Shown one piece after another: positions 54,201 to 60,460 of a DNA stretch of 64,000 nucleotides. This stretch comes from Acanthaster planci (Eukaryota; Echinodermata; Asteroidea; Valvatida; Acanthasteridae). The translations under genes were made by a program, and so were the position numbers. The stretch's first letter is position 1, and every line of letters begins with the position of its first letter. The DNA lies in the NCBI RefSeq assembly GCF_001949145.1, contig NW_019091578.1:234859-298858 (forward strand). Direction: 5' to 3'. The notes under the pieces are model-generated. The model worked only from the letters and a program-made list of their open reading frames with translations, did not search any database and had not been told where the DNA came from.

Positions 54201-57200
54201 TTTTCAAATAATATACTACACTGTACGTTGGGAATATGACTGAAATTGGAGATGCTGCGAATACGGTCTATTGTTAGGTCCCCTTGAGAGCGCTATAACA
54301 GGAATCTACTGTATACAAAATCTTAAAAGAGTTTTTCTGGCACAGGAAAGCGAACGTATACACACACGAATGTGTACATCATGAAAAACAGAAAATCAGG
54401 AACACTGCCATTTGTCAACAGTGCCAAGGCGGATATCTAACCCAAGGAAATGAGGAAAGATACAAGGTTTTAGGAAAGCCTTTAACAAATGTAAGGTTTT
54501 ACATGGAGGTGATACTCTTGAAATCACTCTTTTCAATGTATCAAAAGCAAAATAATGAGGGACGATTACCTCACTACATGTTGCAAATGCATGCACAATC
54601 CAATAAACACTTAGGTTACTTTACAAATGAGTAAAATAAATTTACCTCCCTGGATGCACAATTTACAAAAAGAAAAAAAGAAAAATAACCCCCACCAAAA
54701 CAAATTTTTAAAAAATCGAGAAAAAAAATATTCACTTAACCGATGGTATTTTGCCATTAGGGTTTGGATGATTCACTCCACAATCATACCCATCTATGTG
54801 TTGATTCATGATTACATGTAGTTTTATGTGCATCATGTACCACCATCTGAGAAAATGCATTGTGAAAAAAATACACATGTATGATAGTACATGTATGTAC
54901 ATTTGTAAATGTACACTAGACTCTAGCACCAAACAAATGTTCTTTGAACCCCTTTCTTGCTAACACTAAGAGCTCAATGAGATACAATTCAACAAAGTGG
55001 CCACCACACTAAAGCGCATGCTGATTAGGGAGTTGATAGTGACCAGAAAAGTAAACATGCATTTGTTCAGCATTTTAACCCTGCAATAAATTTACAGTTG
55101 TCAGCTACCAGACAGGTCATGTGGTGACCCAATACAAATTATAATGGTTGCTAGCCATGTTTGTGAGTCATCTGAGAACCATGTGACCTTGCCATGTCAC
55201 AGTAAAGGTGTTCAACATGGCTTGTGCAATTAACTGCAGACTGGTTGTTTGGTGTGAATTATCGATTACAGCAGACTATTATAAAAATGTATACATGTCT
55301 GCATTTCATGCCAACACTGATCTTAATTCTAAATGTACAAGGCCCCATGAAATCGCTTGGTACAGGGTATCATTTACATATCAATGATACAATGCCTCAA
55401 ACACAGGGTTACAGTTAGAGTTACACCATAATGGCTGCATGTTCACACAGTACAATTTTCAGAAATGAAACACTTCTAGCCCAGATAAATACTTTGAGAT
55501 ACCGGTACATGAATTAACAGAATGAGGGTTGTTAAATGCATGTAAATGCAAACTTCCTTGTTGGAAACAGACAAACTTTTTCGCAGGCAAAAAAACTGTG
55601 CTGTACAGCTGTTGGTGTACACTTTTTCCGATTGAATTTGTCTAAGTATAATCTAAGTACATATACACATAAGTTGGTAACCAATTTTTGTACAAATACC
55701 AAAACAAATAAAAATCTTAAAAACTCAACCCCCAAAGAAACTGTTAAGTTACAATCAAGTTTATTATATACATGTATAATATACATGTATGTAAATAAGA
55801 TAAGATAGGAACAGAATCCAGTAAAAAGTGTTATTTGGAAATAAGGTTACTTCACAAAAAAGGCACACAAATAACATGTATAGTAGTTTATATTCTTTGA
55901 AAATTGTGCCAATTTCCACTGCCCAAAGTTGCAAAACAGACAAATAAAAAGTGTTCATGTAGAGTAAGATGTACATGTACCGGTACATACCGGTACATCA
56001 TAACATTTACATATATTTACACAAGAAGGTAATCACGAAATGTAAAAACTGTACAGGAAAGTGTATGATAATGAAGGATATGATAAAAGCAAGGTGCAGT
56101 TATCATAACAGATTTGTGTATCCAGAGTGCATGCCTTTTCCTCTAGCACACCCTACATGTAGGCCCCTATAAGTAATGCCTTCATGAACTTGGTGACAAT
56201 TCACTTGAAAGGGACCTTTGGTTCAACCACTGACCAAACCCATGAGTGTGGGAATGGCAACTCGAAGACCATTCACATGATCTCATCATTTCAGACAATG
56301 ACTTTATACCCAAGCCATCCTGAAATCTAACCACATTCAGGTTAGTCTTTTTGTGCTCCTTAAATAAAACAAACTGTACTTTTCACAAATTCATATTCTA
56401 CTGAATAAAAGCAACCACAGGATTCAGCAGTTTGTACCAAAACAAAATCATCTTTTTTGTGATACCACAAAAACCATACAAAGCCACTTCCTTATAAATT
56501 CTGAGTAACACAAACAACTGCACGTGTAAATCTGCACATGTACACTGTACATCTACATACCACACACATGTACATGTACATTTAATCTGATGAAGTTTTT
56601 GAATTTCAACATCAGCTTCTAACAATAAACAACACTGGATTATTGGAAAAGGTTACTAGAGTTCACTCTCATTACTTGTGAATGCTCTGGCAGATTTTGA
56701 ACTTTTAATTTCCAAAACAATGACTAAAAAGATTCAGAACTACCTGTTCTCCCCCTTTAGATCTATAGTTCTATCCTTAACTTTCAAAGCAACCCATGGA
56801 TTGACCTCATTTTATGTACATGCACCACAGGAAAGACTGCAGTCTGTGCACACACACTTTGTGTTTATAAATAGCTAGACCTCAGCTCTTCCTTCATAAT
56901 AGAATGGCTCTTATGTAATAATGCATAATCAAACAACAGTAACAATGTACAGCAGGATTCTTAGTGTCAGTTTAGAAAAATTGAAAGAGCTTCAGAGGCC
57001 CTTTAGGGAGATTTCAAGGAGATGGGGGCATTTGGCTGGAAATGCTAACCAATTAAAACTCTCAAAATTTATTCTTTTTAAGTAATACTTTTTGTAACTG
57101 TCCTGATAAAGTACATGTATATGCATGATTCTAAACATACATGTTAGTAAATGCACCCTGTCTGTGTACAAATATATGTACAAGTGTACATGTACACTGT

Positions 57201-59460
57201 ACATGCCAGTGTAAAATGAACATTTTGAATGGTATAAATTTATAAACTGCGTAGTGAAAATTTCTATATAAAAATCTACTAAATCCTAAAAGACAAACTC
57301 AACAACCAAACTCTTGAACAGGAGTAAAAGTGACCACTTCCTTCCAATACATGTGGCGCAGTATCGCCCTACTTACAAGTATATGGGCATGTAAACATGC
57401 ACATGTACTTGCTACAGTTTCAAGCATCAAGACCTCTATGTAGGGGTACGGTAGCTCTGTAAACATGCACAACTATATTACGTACATGTATGTCTTATGT
57501 ATATTTTATAAATTGGTTAAGCTGAATGTTAGTGACTATGGAACCCCTATCATTTCAGATTTATAATGTATTCAGTGGACTGATATGTTCGATAAATTTT
57601 GTGTGAAAAATTGTTTTCTGTGTTTGAAATGCATTTTTTTCTCACACAACTATTTCCAAGTACATGTAGGTGTTTCCACATTAATATGAGTCCGACTATT
57701 CACTGACTTTATGAGGATAATGCATTTAGCTTGAATTGAGTATTCTCTCTTACATGTGATTTGTACATGTACACTGTCGGTGTGTCACTTAATCAGAATT
57801 TCTTCATGTTTGAAGTGAATGACTTTCCTGTCACTCCACACTACCAATGGAATGTCCCCAACTGGAATATAACAAAAGGGCTTGGCAGTGGGCTGTGATA
57901 AAGAAATGAAAAAATGCAACTTTCTCTTCCAACTTCAGCAAATTGTGAAAGTTTAAGGTAATTTGTTATACTCAAAGTTTAAATGCATGGGTCATCATGA
58001 GGAAAGCAACATTACATGGTCCAATAAGTATTTTTGAAACTCCTTACCCCAGTATTTATTCTCATAGGCGTCAAGCAACCACAAGCCAGCGTCTGTAGGC
58101 TGCTGGTACCCAAATGCCCCTCAGTACTGGCCAAGATAGCCCTTTTCACCCTTGGGTGTATTCAGGGGCATGATTTGTTAAATACAGATGCAAGAGAGGA
58201 ATGTCACCTTGAGATCTGTTTAAGTGTTTGGAAGGTATTTCTTGAGTTTGTTGAGAGTCAGCAAAAAATGTGAGGGGTAGGGGATGGCAACTTCTCTTAT
58301 TAACCAGGGTAAGGGAGGGAAATCAGATTTCTTGTAATGTTAGTAAAGGATAGGCTATTATTTTCTAAAGTAGGATTTGAATACTGAAGTACCGTACATG
58401 TAGATGATAGTGGGTACAATGTACATGTACATGTAGGTTAAATCTCTTCTTGGCAGAAGCTAGTTTCTTGAGCTAACCAATGGTAAAAAAGCTAAGAGTA
58501 TTTTCTCAGCATTACAGTGTGCTATGTGTTAACTTCTCTTTACTTGACTCTTCATTTTTGTTTTCAACATTAGTGTTTCATTTGCTTACACTTATTTGTC
58601 ACTGTTCTTGTCACATTCTAGTTTCAACATGTACCAGAAAGCTATGTTGTTTTATTGCTAACAAGACTGACCTGCAATTCACACCAGGCAACAGCAACAC
58701 CAGTCTCAGTGTCAAGCCCCTTGTAAACTGTCTTAAAGGATCCTCGCCCAACTTCGATGTCATACTTCATGAAGCGACCATTAGGTGACTTATCAACAGC
58801 TTTATCATCCTTCTCCACTTCTGTGCCATCTTTTAGCTCTTCCTCCTTCCCAGAAACATCTGTAGCATCGGATGAAATTCCAACAGGGACTGTTTGGGCA
58901 TTTTCCTTATTCAGATCATTTTCTACCTTTTCAAGCACAAACTGTTCCGTCTTGGCGACAACATCTTCAGGCTCACATATGGTAACCGACTTCTGTCGTT
59001 TCCCGAGACCTAATACTTTATCCTCTTTCAAGTCTTTGTCTCCTTCAGAAGGGTCTTTATCATCAACAGTTCTTGTCAGAGCTTGTGTGTCAGTAGGTGG
59101 GACATTTTTGAGATCGCCATCTATCCTAAATTCTTCCTTTGGGAGGACTGAGCTGCTGTGACTTGACTGTGGGTCATTATCTTTCAAATTTGAAGTTTGG
59201 ATCGCTTCAACTTCTGGCCGGCCATTGCGAATGGCCAGGTTTACATGACCTGGTGACCTGTGAACCGATACAGGATGCACTTCTCCATTTATGAGTGGCA
59301 CTGCGAGTGGTGCAGGTTCTTCTGCTTGGACTGGTGATTTGCCTCGTGAATTATGTTTGACTCGCTCAGCAGGTGATGCAACACCATTAGAAATCACTTG
59401 TCTCCTCACACCTCTACCGTGCTGCTGGGCAGTTTCTTGACTTTTCTCTTTCTCACTCAT
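11121..59460 (-). CDS. WNK: WNK (with-no-lysine) serine/threonine kinase, whole gene, 17 coding exons
   Basis: Minus-strand CDS: 59460-58672, 51559-51384, 50891-50671, 49598-49441, 49049-48961, 39902-39692, 37416-37296, 34789-34473, 30338-30201, 28623-28522, 21203-21045, 18111-17990, 17544-17313, 16595-16293, 15276-12715, 12552-12476, 12207-11121. The total is 6,864 nt, exactly 2,288 codons, and all phases match. It gives 2,287 residues, close to the size of human WNK1 long forms. Kinase domain about 230-490: K243 in the glycine-rich loop ([11 protein letters not shown]), C260 where other kinases have the ATP-binding Lys (VAWCELQ), HRD Asp360, DLG 379-381 with L380 and L382 at the chloride-site positions, activation-loop S389 and S393. 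PF1 lies at about 492-575, PF2 at about 899-965, RFQV at 1615-1618 and 1754-1757, and a coiled coil at about 1915-1950. Known family role: chloride- and osmosensing, phosphorylation of SPAK/OSR1, control of Na-K-Cl and K-Cl cotransport, formation of cytoplasmic condensates. The start is the first in-frame ATG. I infer one co-orthologue of vertebrate WNK1-4. Confidence 0.96.
12208..12475 (-). other. WNK intron 16
   Basis: 268 bp GT-AG intron ending TTCCACTAG. Confidence 0.88.
12476..12552 (-). CDS. WNK: WNK exon 16 (residues 1901-1925): start of C-terminal coiled coil
   Basis: 77 nt, too short for an open-frame search. Acceptor TTCTGCAG, donor CAAAG|GTAAAG, phases 0 to 2. Encodes [20 protein letters not shown] then KEILQ, joining in frame to exon 17. 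The acidic stretch followed by PELKEILQR corresponds to EDEDLKLELRRLRDKH in WNK1. Confidence 0.9.
12553..12714 (-). other. WNK intron 15
   Basis: Short GT-AG intron of 162 bp ending TTTTCTGCAG. Confidence 0.88.
12715..15276 (-). CDS. WNK: WNK exon 15 (residues 1047-1900): giant Gln-rich exon with two RFQV motifs
   Basis: 2,562 nt, 854 codons, phases 0-0 (CTGCAG| and GCAG|GTAATT). Residues to about 1400 are Gln/Pro/Met-rich, with long Gln runs. [17 protein letters not shown] resembles EDLDAQLRRTLSPE of WNK1. RFQV occurs at 1615-1618 (13,561-13,572) and 1754-1757 (13,144-13,155); such motifs dock the CCT domain of SPAK/OSR1 and WNK PF domains. Between and after them the chain is Ser/Thr/Lys/Glu-rich and probably disordered. 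A 203-residue plus-strand frame overlapping it is an antisense shadow. Confidence 0.94.
15277..16292 (-). other. WNK intron 14
   Basis: 1,016 bp GT-AG intron, more than half of it a TTAA-flanked piggyBac-like MITE. Confidence 0.85.
15360..15947. mobile_element. piggyBac-like MITE flanked by TTAA
   Basis: TTAA lies at 15,356-15,359 and at 15,948-15,951. The ends are CCACTTGCCGTAGGG on the left and, read on the other strand, CCACTTTGCGCCAGGGG on the right. TTAA target duplication with C-rich inverted ends is the signature of the piggyBac superfamily. The 588-bp interior has no transposase frame, so it is non-autonomous. Confidence 0.72.
16293..16595 (-). CDS. WNK: WNK exon 14 (residues 946-1046): PF2 end and Ser/Thr-rich linker
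   Basis: Acceptor TACCTTCAG gives [18 protein letters not shown] then QKICVEAKN, matching VNNDFILAIERESFVDQVREII of WNK1 and closing PF2. A Thr/Ala/Ser/Pro linker follows, ending TSPPQ|GTATCA. 303 nt, phases 0-0, although skipping it would break PF2. Confidence 0.93.
16596..17312 (-). other. WNK intron 13
   Basis: 717 bp GT-AG intron, of which 193 bp is a MITE (16,973-17,165). The rest has nothing recognised. Confidence 0.8.
16973..17165. mobile_element. 193-bp MITE with CTATCCG ends
   Basis: The left end CTATCCGATTTGTAAGTG and the reverse complement of the right end, CTATCCGGTTCGTAAGTG, match at 16 of 18 positions, followed in both by a TGACGTCAC/GTGACTTCG-like block. A partial relative sits at 53,673-53,730. 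Non-coding. Confidence 0.75.
17313..17544 (-). CDS. WNK: WNK exon 13 (residues 868-945): PF2 domain
   Basis: After a basic coiled stretch ([19 protein letters not shown]), [20 protein letters not shown] then [19 protein letters not shown] and DDIVEKM align closely with WNK1 RPKLRILNV...[30 protein letters not shown], the second PF2/CCT-like domain that binds RFXV peptides. The acceptor is again tandem (AATAG|TAG|T), both in frame. Donor ATG|GTACGT, phase 0. Confidence 0.93.
17545..17989 (-). other. WNK intron 12
   Basis: 445 bp GT-AG intron with nothing recognised. Confidence 0.8.
17990..18111 (-). CDS. WNK: WNK exon 12 (residues 828-867)
   Basis: Encodes (Q)[17 protein letters not shown] and [20 protein letters not shown], a linker before PF2. 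The acceptor is a tandem NAGNAG (CTGCAGCAG|), so an extra Gln may be included or not; the start given uses the first AG. Ends GATAG|GTATGT, phase 2. Confidence 0.85.
18112..21044 (-). other. WNK intron 11 (2.9 kb)
   Basis: GT-AG intron. Besides the hairpin at its 5' end it holds only AT-rich sequence and random open frames. Confidence 0.8.
20997..21031. repeat. Hairpin 14 bp from the exon 11 donor
   Basis: TATATGGACCCCC and AGGGGTCTATATA form a 13-bp stem with one mismatch around an AATATTATT-like loop, just inside the intron after exon 11. Confidence 0.75.
21045..21203 (-). CDS. WNK: WNK exon 11 (residues 775-827): Gln-rich cassette
   Basis: Acceptor TTCGTGCAG, donor AAAG|GTACAT. Encodes [20 protein letters not shown], a Gln run, then [15 protein letters not shown]. 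159 nt, phases 0-0, so a third in-frame cassette in a row. Confidence 0.85.
21204..28521 (-). other. WNK intron 10 (7.3 kb)
   Basis: Long intron, GC-AG by my model. It includes a 13-bp tandem repeat at 24,246-24,278 and GTACATG palindromes near 24,000 and 24,550-24,590. No open frame inside has WNK-like composition or a domain. Confidence 0.7.
24246..24278. repeat. 13-bp tandem repeat, 2.5 copies
   Basis: ACTGAACTGAGTG repeats twice perfectly and then ACTGAAC. Confidence 0.9.
28522..28623 (-). CDS. WNK: WNK exon 10 (residues 741-774): Pro/Ser/Gln cassette, probable GC donor
   Basis: Encodes [17 protein letters not shown] then [17 protein letters not shown], in the style of the neighbouring cassettes. 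Acceptor TTTCGCAG. The only good end is CAG|GCATGT, a GC rather than GT donor, since no GT donor lies near in frame. Length 102 nt, phases 0-0. A GC-AG intron is known in animals but rare, so exon end confidence is moderate. Confidence 0.68.
28624..30200 (-). other. WNK intron 9 (1.6 kb)
   Basis: GT-AG intron ending TATATTTCGCAG. No feature recognised. Confidence 0.75.
30201..30338 (-). CDS. WNK: WNK exon 9 (residues 695-740): Gln/Pro-rich cassette
   Basis: Acceptor ATGAACAG, donor CCAG|GTAGGC, length 138 nt, phase 0 at both ends. Encodes VPSQQSFNQ followed by Gln runs broken by Pro. Being a multiple of three with symmetrical phase, it can be skipped without shifting the frame. Confidence 0.85.
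31556..31975. repeat. Cluster of CCTTCAAAATCCTC motifs, both orientations
   Basis: Near 31,598, 31,712 and 31,910 on plus and 31,941 on minus, a 14-16 bp motif recurs. CCCTAACCG at the left edge is mirrored by CGGTTAGG-like sequence at about 31,966. This may be a decayed foldback element. Confidence 0.35.
32556..32855. repeat. Diverged direct duplication, period about 169 bp
   Basis: Two segments share CTCTGATGTTT, GGAAATAA/GGAATAAG, AATTCCTTCTCT, TATGAAAATAAACATT-like and CTAAGCACAATTCA-like blocks in the same order. The first starts near 32,556, the second near 32,723. Likely an old tandem duplication. Confidence 0.65.
34473..34789 (-). CDS. WNK: WNK exon 8 (residues 589-694): Ser- and Gln-rich linker
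   Basis: Acceptor TCTTTGACAG gives [17 protein letters not shown], which resembles SDGTVDSGQGSS of WNK1. A Ser run and several Gln and Gln-Pro runs follow, ending CAACAG|GTACAA in phase 0. A second AG six bases later (TTGAAG) would drop two residues in frame. Gln runs mix CAG and CAA codons. Confidence 0.88.
34790..37295 (-). other. WNK intron 7 (2.5 kb)
   Basis: GT-AG intron. In vertebrate WNKs the region following PF1 encodes the KLHL3 acidic degron. I scanned this intron by eye for an exon with that motif and did not see one. A partly palindromic ATATCATGATATC lies near 35,118. Confidence 0.75.
37296..37416 (-). CDS. WNK: WNK exon 7 (residues 549-588): PF1 C-terminal half
   Basis: This exon is too short and Met-poor to show as a long frame, but its splice sites fit (AAACACAG and GAAG|GTCAGT, phases 0 and 1). 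Encodes [28 protein letters not shown] and [12 protein letters not shown]. This matches WNK1 VESGYV...KAIKDRVSLIKRKRE. It completes PF1 and ends in a charged helix. Confidence 0.93.
37417..39691 (-). other. WNK intron 6 (2.3 kb)
   Basis: GT-AG intron, AT-rich, with scattered ACATGTA motifs. No feature supported. Confidence 0.8.
39692..39902 (-). CDS. WNK: WNK exon 6 (residues 478-548): kinase end and PF1 domain
   Basis: Acceptor CACTGCAG completes Arg, giving [15 protein letters not shown], the kinase C-terminus. Then [11 protein letters not shown] and [20 protein letters not shown], and [17 protein letters not shown], the first half of the PASK/FRAY-like PF1 (autoinhibitory CCT-like) domain. 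Donor ATG|GTGAGA, phase 0. Confidence 0.95.
44834..45265 (-). pseudogene. Decayed hAT/BED-like zinc-finger N-terminus
   Basis: Minus strand, from an ATG at 45,265 with MAALLHGY, then [26 protein letters not shown], a CFCKLYNP...C cluster, [20 protein letters not shown] and a basic [10 protein letters not shown] run. The order Trp, paired Cys, Gly-Ala-Lys-Ala, His-x-x-x-His resembles the BED-like fingers at the start of hAT-derived proteins. The frame is interrupted by at least one frameshift (near 45,047) and one stop, so it looks dead. Family assignment is tentative. Confidence 0.35.
45600..46692 (+). mobile_element. 5'-truncated LINE (CR1/Jockey group) 3' end with (AAAT)n tail
   Basis: Plus-strand frames encode pieces typical of the end of a LINE reverse-transcriptase [17 protein letters not shown] then LVLAKLIT...QYGEAN, and further on [37 protein letters not shown] and NFKKDL. 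The two pieces are in different frames and separated by stops, so the copy is dead. After the ORF an AT-rich 3' part ends in GGAATAAATAAATAAATAAA at 46,668-46,692, the tail expected of a target-primed insertion. The insertion lies in sense on plus, antisense to the host WNK gene. Confidence 0.8.
48755..48788. repeat. 17-bp tandem duplication
   Basis: The unit GATAAAGATATCATGAG occurs twice, perfectly, head to tail. It includes the palindrome GATATC. Confidence 0.9.
48961..49049 (-). CDS. WNK: WNK exon 5 (residues 449-477): kinase C-lobe
   Basis: Short exon of 89 nt. It encodes [19 protein letters not shown] then [10 protein letters not shown], matching GVKPASFDKV...KEIIEGCIRQNKDE of WNK1. 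Ends GAAAG|GTAAGC, phase 2. Confidence 0.94.
49050..49440 (-). other. WNK intron 4
   Basis: 391 bp GT-AG intron with nothing recognised inside. Confidence 0.85.
49441..49598 (-). CDS. WNK: WNK exon 4 (residues 396-448): kinase C-lobe
   Basis: Acceptor TTTTAAG completes the Gly of [13 protein letters not shown]. Encodes [19 protein letters not shown] and [10 protein letters not shown]. The APE motif and the DVYAFG helix are intact. Donor ACA|GTAAGT, phase 0. Confidence 0.95.
49599..50670 (-). other. WNK intron 3
   Basis: 1,072 bp GT-AG intron. A foldback element (about 50,397-50,641) lies about 30 bp from the donor. The rest has nothing recognised. Confidence 0.85.
50397..50641. mobile_element. 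Foldback MITE next to the exon 3 donor
   Basis: A 22-bp perfect inverted match (50,416-50,437 against 50,609-50,630, starting TAGACTAAGGAGAGGG) sits inside longer imperfect arms that include GGTGACACCA / TGGTGTCATC and AAGCTT at both outer edges. The loop of about 120 bp has no coding capacity. Confidence 0.75.
50671..50891 (-). CDS. WNK: WNK exon 3 (residues 322-395): catalytic and activation loops
   Basis: Encodes [19 protein letters not shown], then HRDLKCDN (Asp360, Asn365), [10 protein letters not shown] (DLG instead of DFG; L380 and L382 match the chloride-binding leucines of WNK1) and [10 protein letters not shown] with S389 and S393, equivalent to the autophosphorylated S378 and S382 of WNK1. 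Ends ATAG|GTACGG, phase 1. Confidence 0.96.
50892..51383 (-). other. WNK intron 2
   Basis: 492 bp GT-AG intron ending ATACTCAG. Nothing else recognised inside. Confidence 0.85.
51384..51559 (-). CDS. WNK: WNK exon 2 (residues 264-321): kinase N-lobe
   Basis: Encodes [19 protein letters not shown], the alpha-C helix with the conserved Glu, then [12 protein letters not shown] and [14 protein letters not shown], near-identical to animal WNKs. Ends AAAAC|GTAAGC, phase 2. Confidence 0.95.
53248..53553. repeat. Nested GCATTCGATTAGC motifs in the CAGGG element
   Basis: GCRTTCGATTAGC-like sequence occurs at 53,250, 53,291 (diverged) and 53,482 on plus, and inverted at 53,541-53,553. The last two form the ends of a 72-bp foldback. 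Possibly the ends of another small element nested here. Confidence 0.5.
53673..53730. mobile_element. Partial copy of the intron 13 MITE
   Basis: ATCCGGTTCGTAAGTGACTT and, further on, CATTGGACAATC match, in order, the reverse complement of 17,090-17,163. So the same family is present twice in this gene. Confidence 0.6.
54028..54299. mobile_element. Foldback MITE of about 270 bp with GTTATAGCGCT ends
   Basis: The arms 54,028-54,110 and 54,220-54,299 are reverse complements with small gaps: GTTATAGCGCT, CAATAGA, GCTGCG/CTGCGA, CCAATTTCAGTC, TATTCC and ACGTACAGT occur in the same order. The spacer is about 110 bp. Non-coding. Confidence 0.75.
58672..59460 (-). CDS. WNK: WNK exon 1 (residues 1-263): N-terminus and start of kinase domain
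   Basis: ATG at 59460 opens [13 protein letters not shown]. Residues 1-225 are charged, low-complexity and disordered-looking, as in other WNKs. The kinase begins at about 230 ([19 protein letters not shown]) and the exon ends at VAWCELQ. K243 is the repositioned catalytic Lys and C260 replaces the standard one. Donor CAG|GTCAGT, phase 0. Confidence 0.95.
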
Positions 59461-59905
59461 GGTGTTTGGTAAGGGAAATCTTCCAAGAAAACTCCACAAT
59501 GGAAAAGAAAATTTCCCAGTAAAGATTTCCTTTAGGAATAAAATCAGACGAAGTAGGCCTGATGTCTAAAATACTGACAAAGAGTACACAAATACTCTGT
59601 TTTTCAGATGACCACTACAGTTCCTGTAGGGAATTGCTTCCTATGCAGCAGTTCTGAACTTTGTTCAACAGAACTAGCCCTTGTTCACACAAACAGCCAC
59701 AACACAAGCCGTTTGCGCAATGGCAACTCGGCTTTTGAGGTCGACACTGCCTGCATGTCAACACTCTACAGCATTGAGCCACATAATATGCGTCGAAATC
59801 CATACTGAAGTCTGACATGTCTGAAGTGAAAGGATGAAGCACATTTCCAACTGTTCAGTCGTATCAGAGTACACCACAGACCATAGGGATATGATCCTGC
59901 ATATC
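59461..59905 (-). other. WNK 5' UTR, second part
   Basis: Acceptor TTGATTTTCAG at 59,916-59,906 is strong, and the UTR then runs 445 nt to the ATG. It contains several upstream ATGs, including two short reading frames. The one at 59,818-59,615 is described separately. Confidence 0.6.
59615..59818 (-). other. Upstream ORF, 67 residues, 12 cysteines
   Basis: Starts MSDFSMDFDAYYVAQCC and contains CRQC, CHC and CCGCLC. It ends 154 nt before the WNK ATG. If translated, it would be expected to reduce initiation at the main start. The Cys density could suggest metal binding, or may be chance composition. No family recognised. Confidence 0.4.
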
Positions 59906-60047
59906 CTGAAAATCAAAACAAGACAAAATAGACCGAGTAATAAAATGCAGGACAAATTACTCACTATTTGGTATTTCACTCGTCGTGTGAAGACTAACTC
60001 ACTGTACTAAGTTTATGGTTATGCTAACTGCTTCGCAGGCAGCTTAC
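59906..60047 (-). other. Probable intron in the WNK 5' UTR
   Basis: Donor CCCAG|GTAAGCTG at 60,048/60,047 and acceptor TTTTGATTTTCAG at 59,906, both near consensus. 142 bp. Inferred from sites only. Confidence 0.55.
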
Positions 60048-60460
60048 CTGGGCTACGGCAACGCAACCAGCAGTGGACACGTACGCACAACGTTCATGTT
60101 TAGCCGAATTATTTTCCACATTTGTATGAAAGCAACACTCATAACCATCACTCAAATCAACTACTGGCACAACAAGGCGAATTTCTGAAAGCCTTGTGCT
60201 CTCAATAAACGCCCCTGAAGCGCAACTAAAGCGCTGGGAAACGAAAAATTGTCTTCATCGGTTGCCAGTACGTTGTTCTTCCTCCATGCTTCCAACCGAT
60301 ATCCCGACACACATGCAAATTGCAAAATACTATGCCCCCTCCATCCGCGGGCCGCCGCGCCGCGCCGCCGCCGCAGGCTCCAAAATGCATCACGCACTCG
60401 ATTGGCGGAGTGATATACCGGACTGTTCTTTGACAAGAAGCTGAAATATCGCCTTTGCAT
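60048..60460 (-). promoter_or_regulatory. WNK promoter and first non-coding exon
   Basis: The most CpG-rich spot of the window (about 60,346-60,376, GCCGCC/GCGCCG runs) lies here, with an inverted CCAAT (ATTGGCGGA, about 60,401-60,409) just upstream for a minus-strand gene. No TATA box is obvious. Transcription probably starts between 60,250 and 60,400. The downstream donor at 60,048 supports a non-coding first exon. Confidence 0.45.

Larger units (their letters stand above)
51560..58671 (-). other. WNK intron 1 (7.1 kb)
   Basis: Between the donor at 58671 and the acceptor CATTCAG before 51559. It holds a CAGGG-ended element at 52,934-53,965, a foldback at 54,028-54,299 and many GTACATGTAC palindromes (for example 52,003-52,025, 55,970-55,998 and 56,565-56,580). 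No further exon is needed to keep phase and none was seen. Confidence 0.85.
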
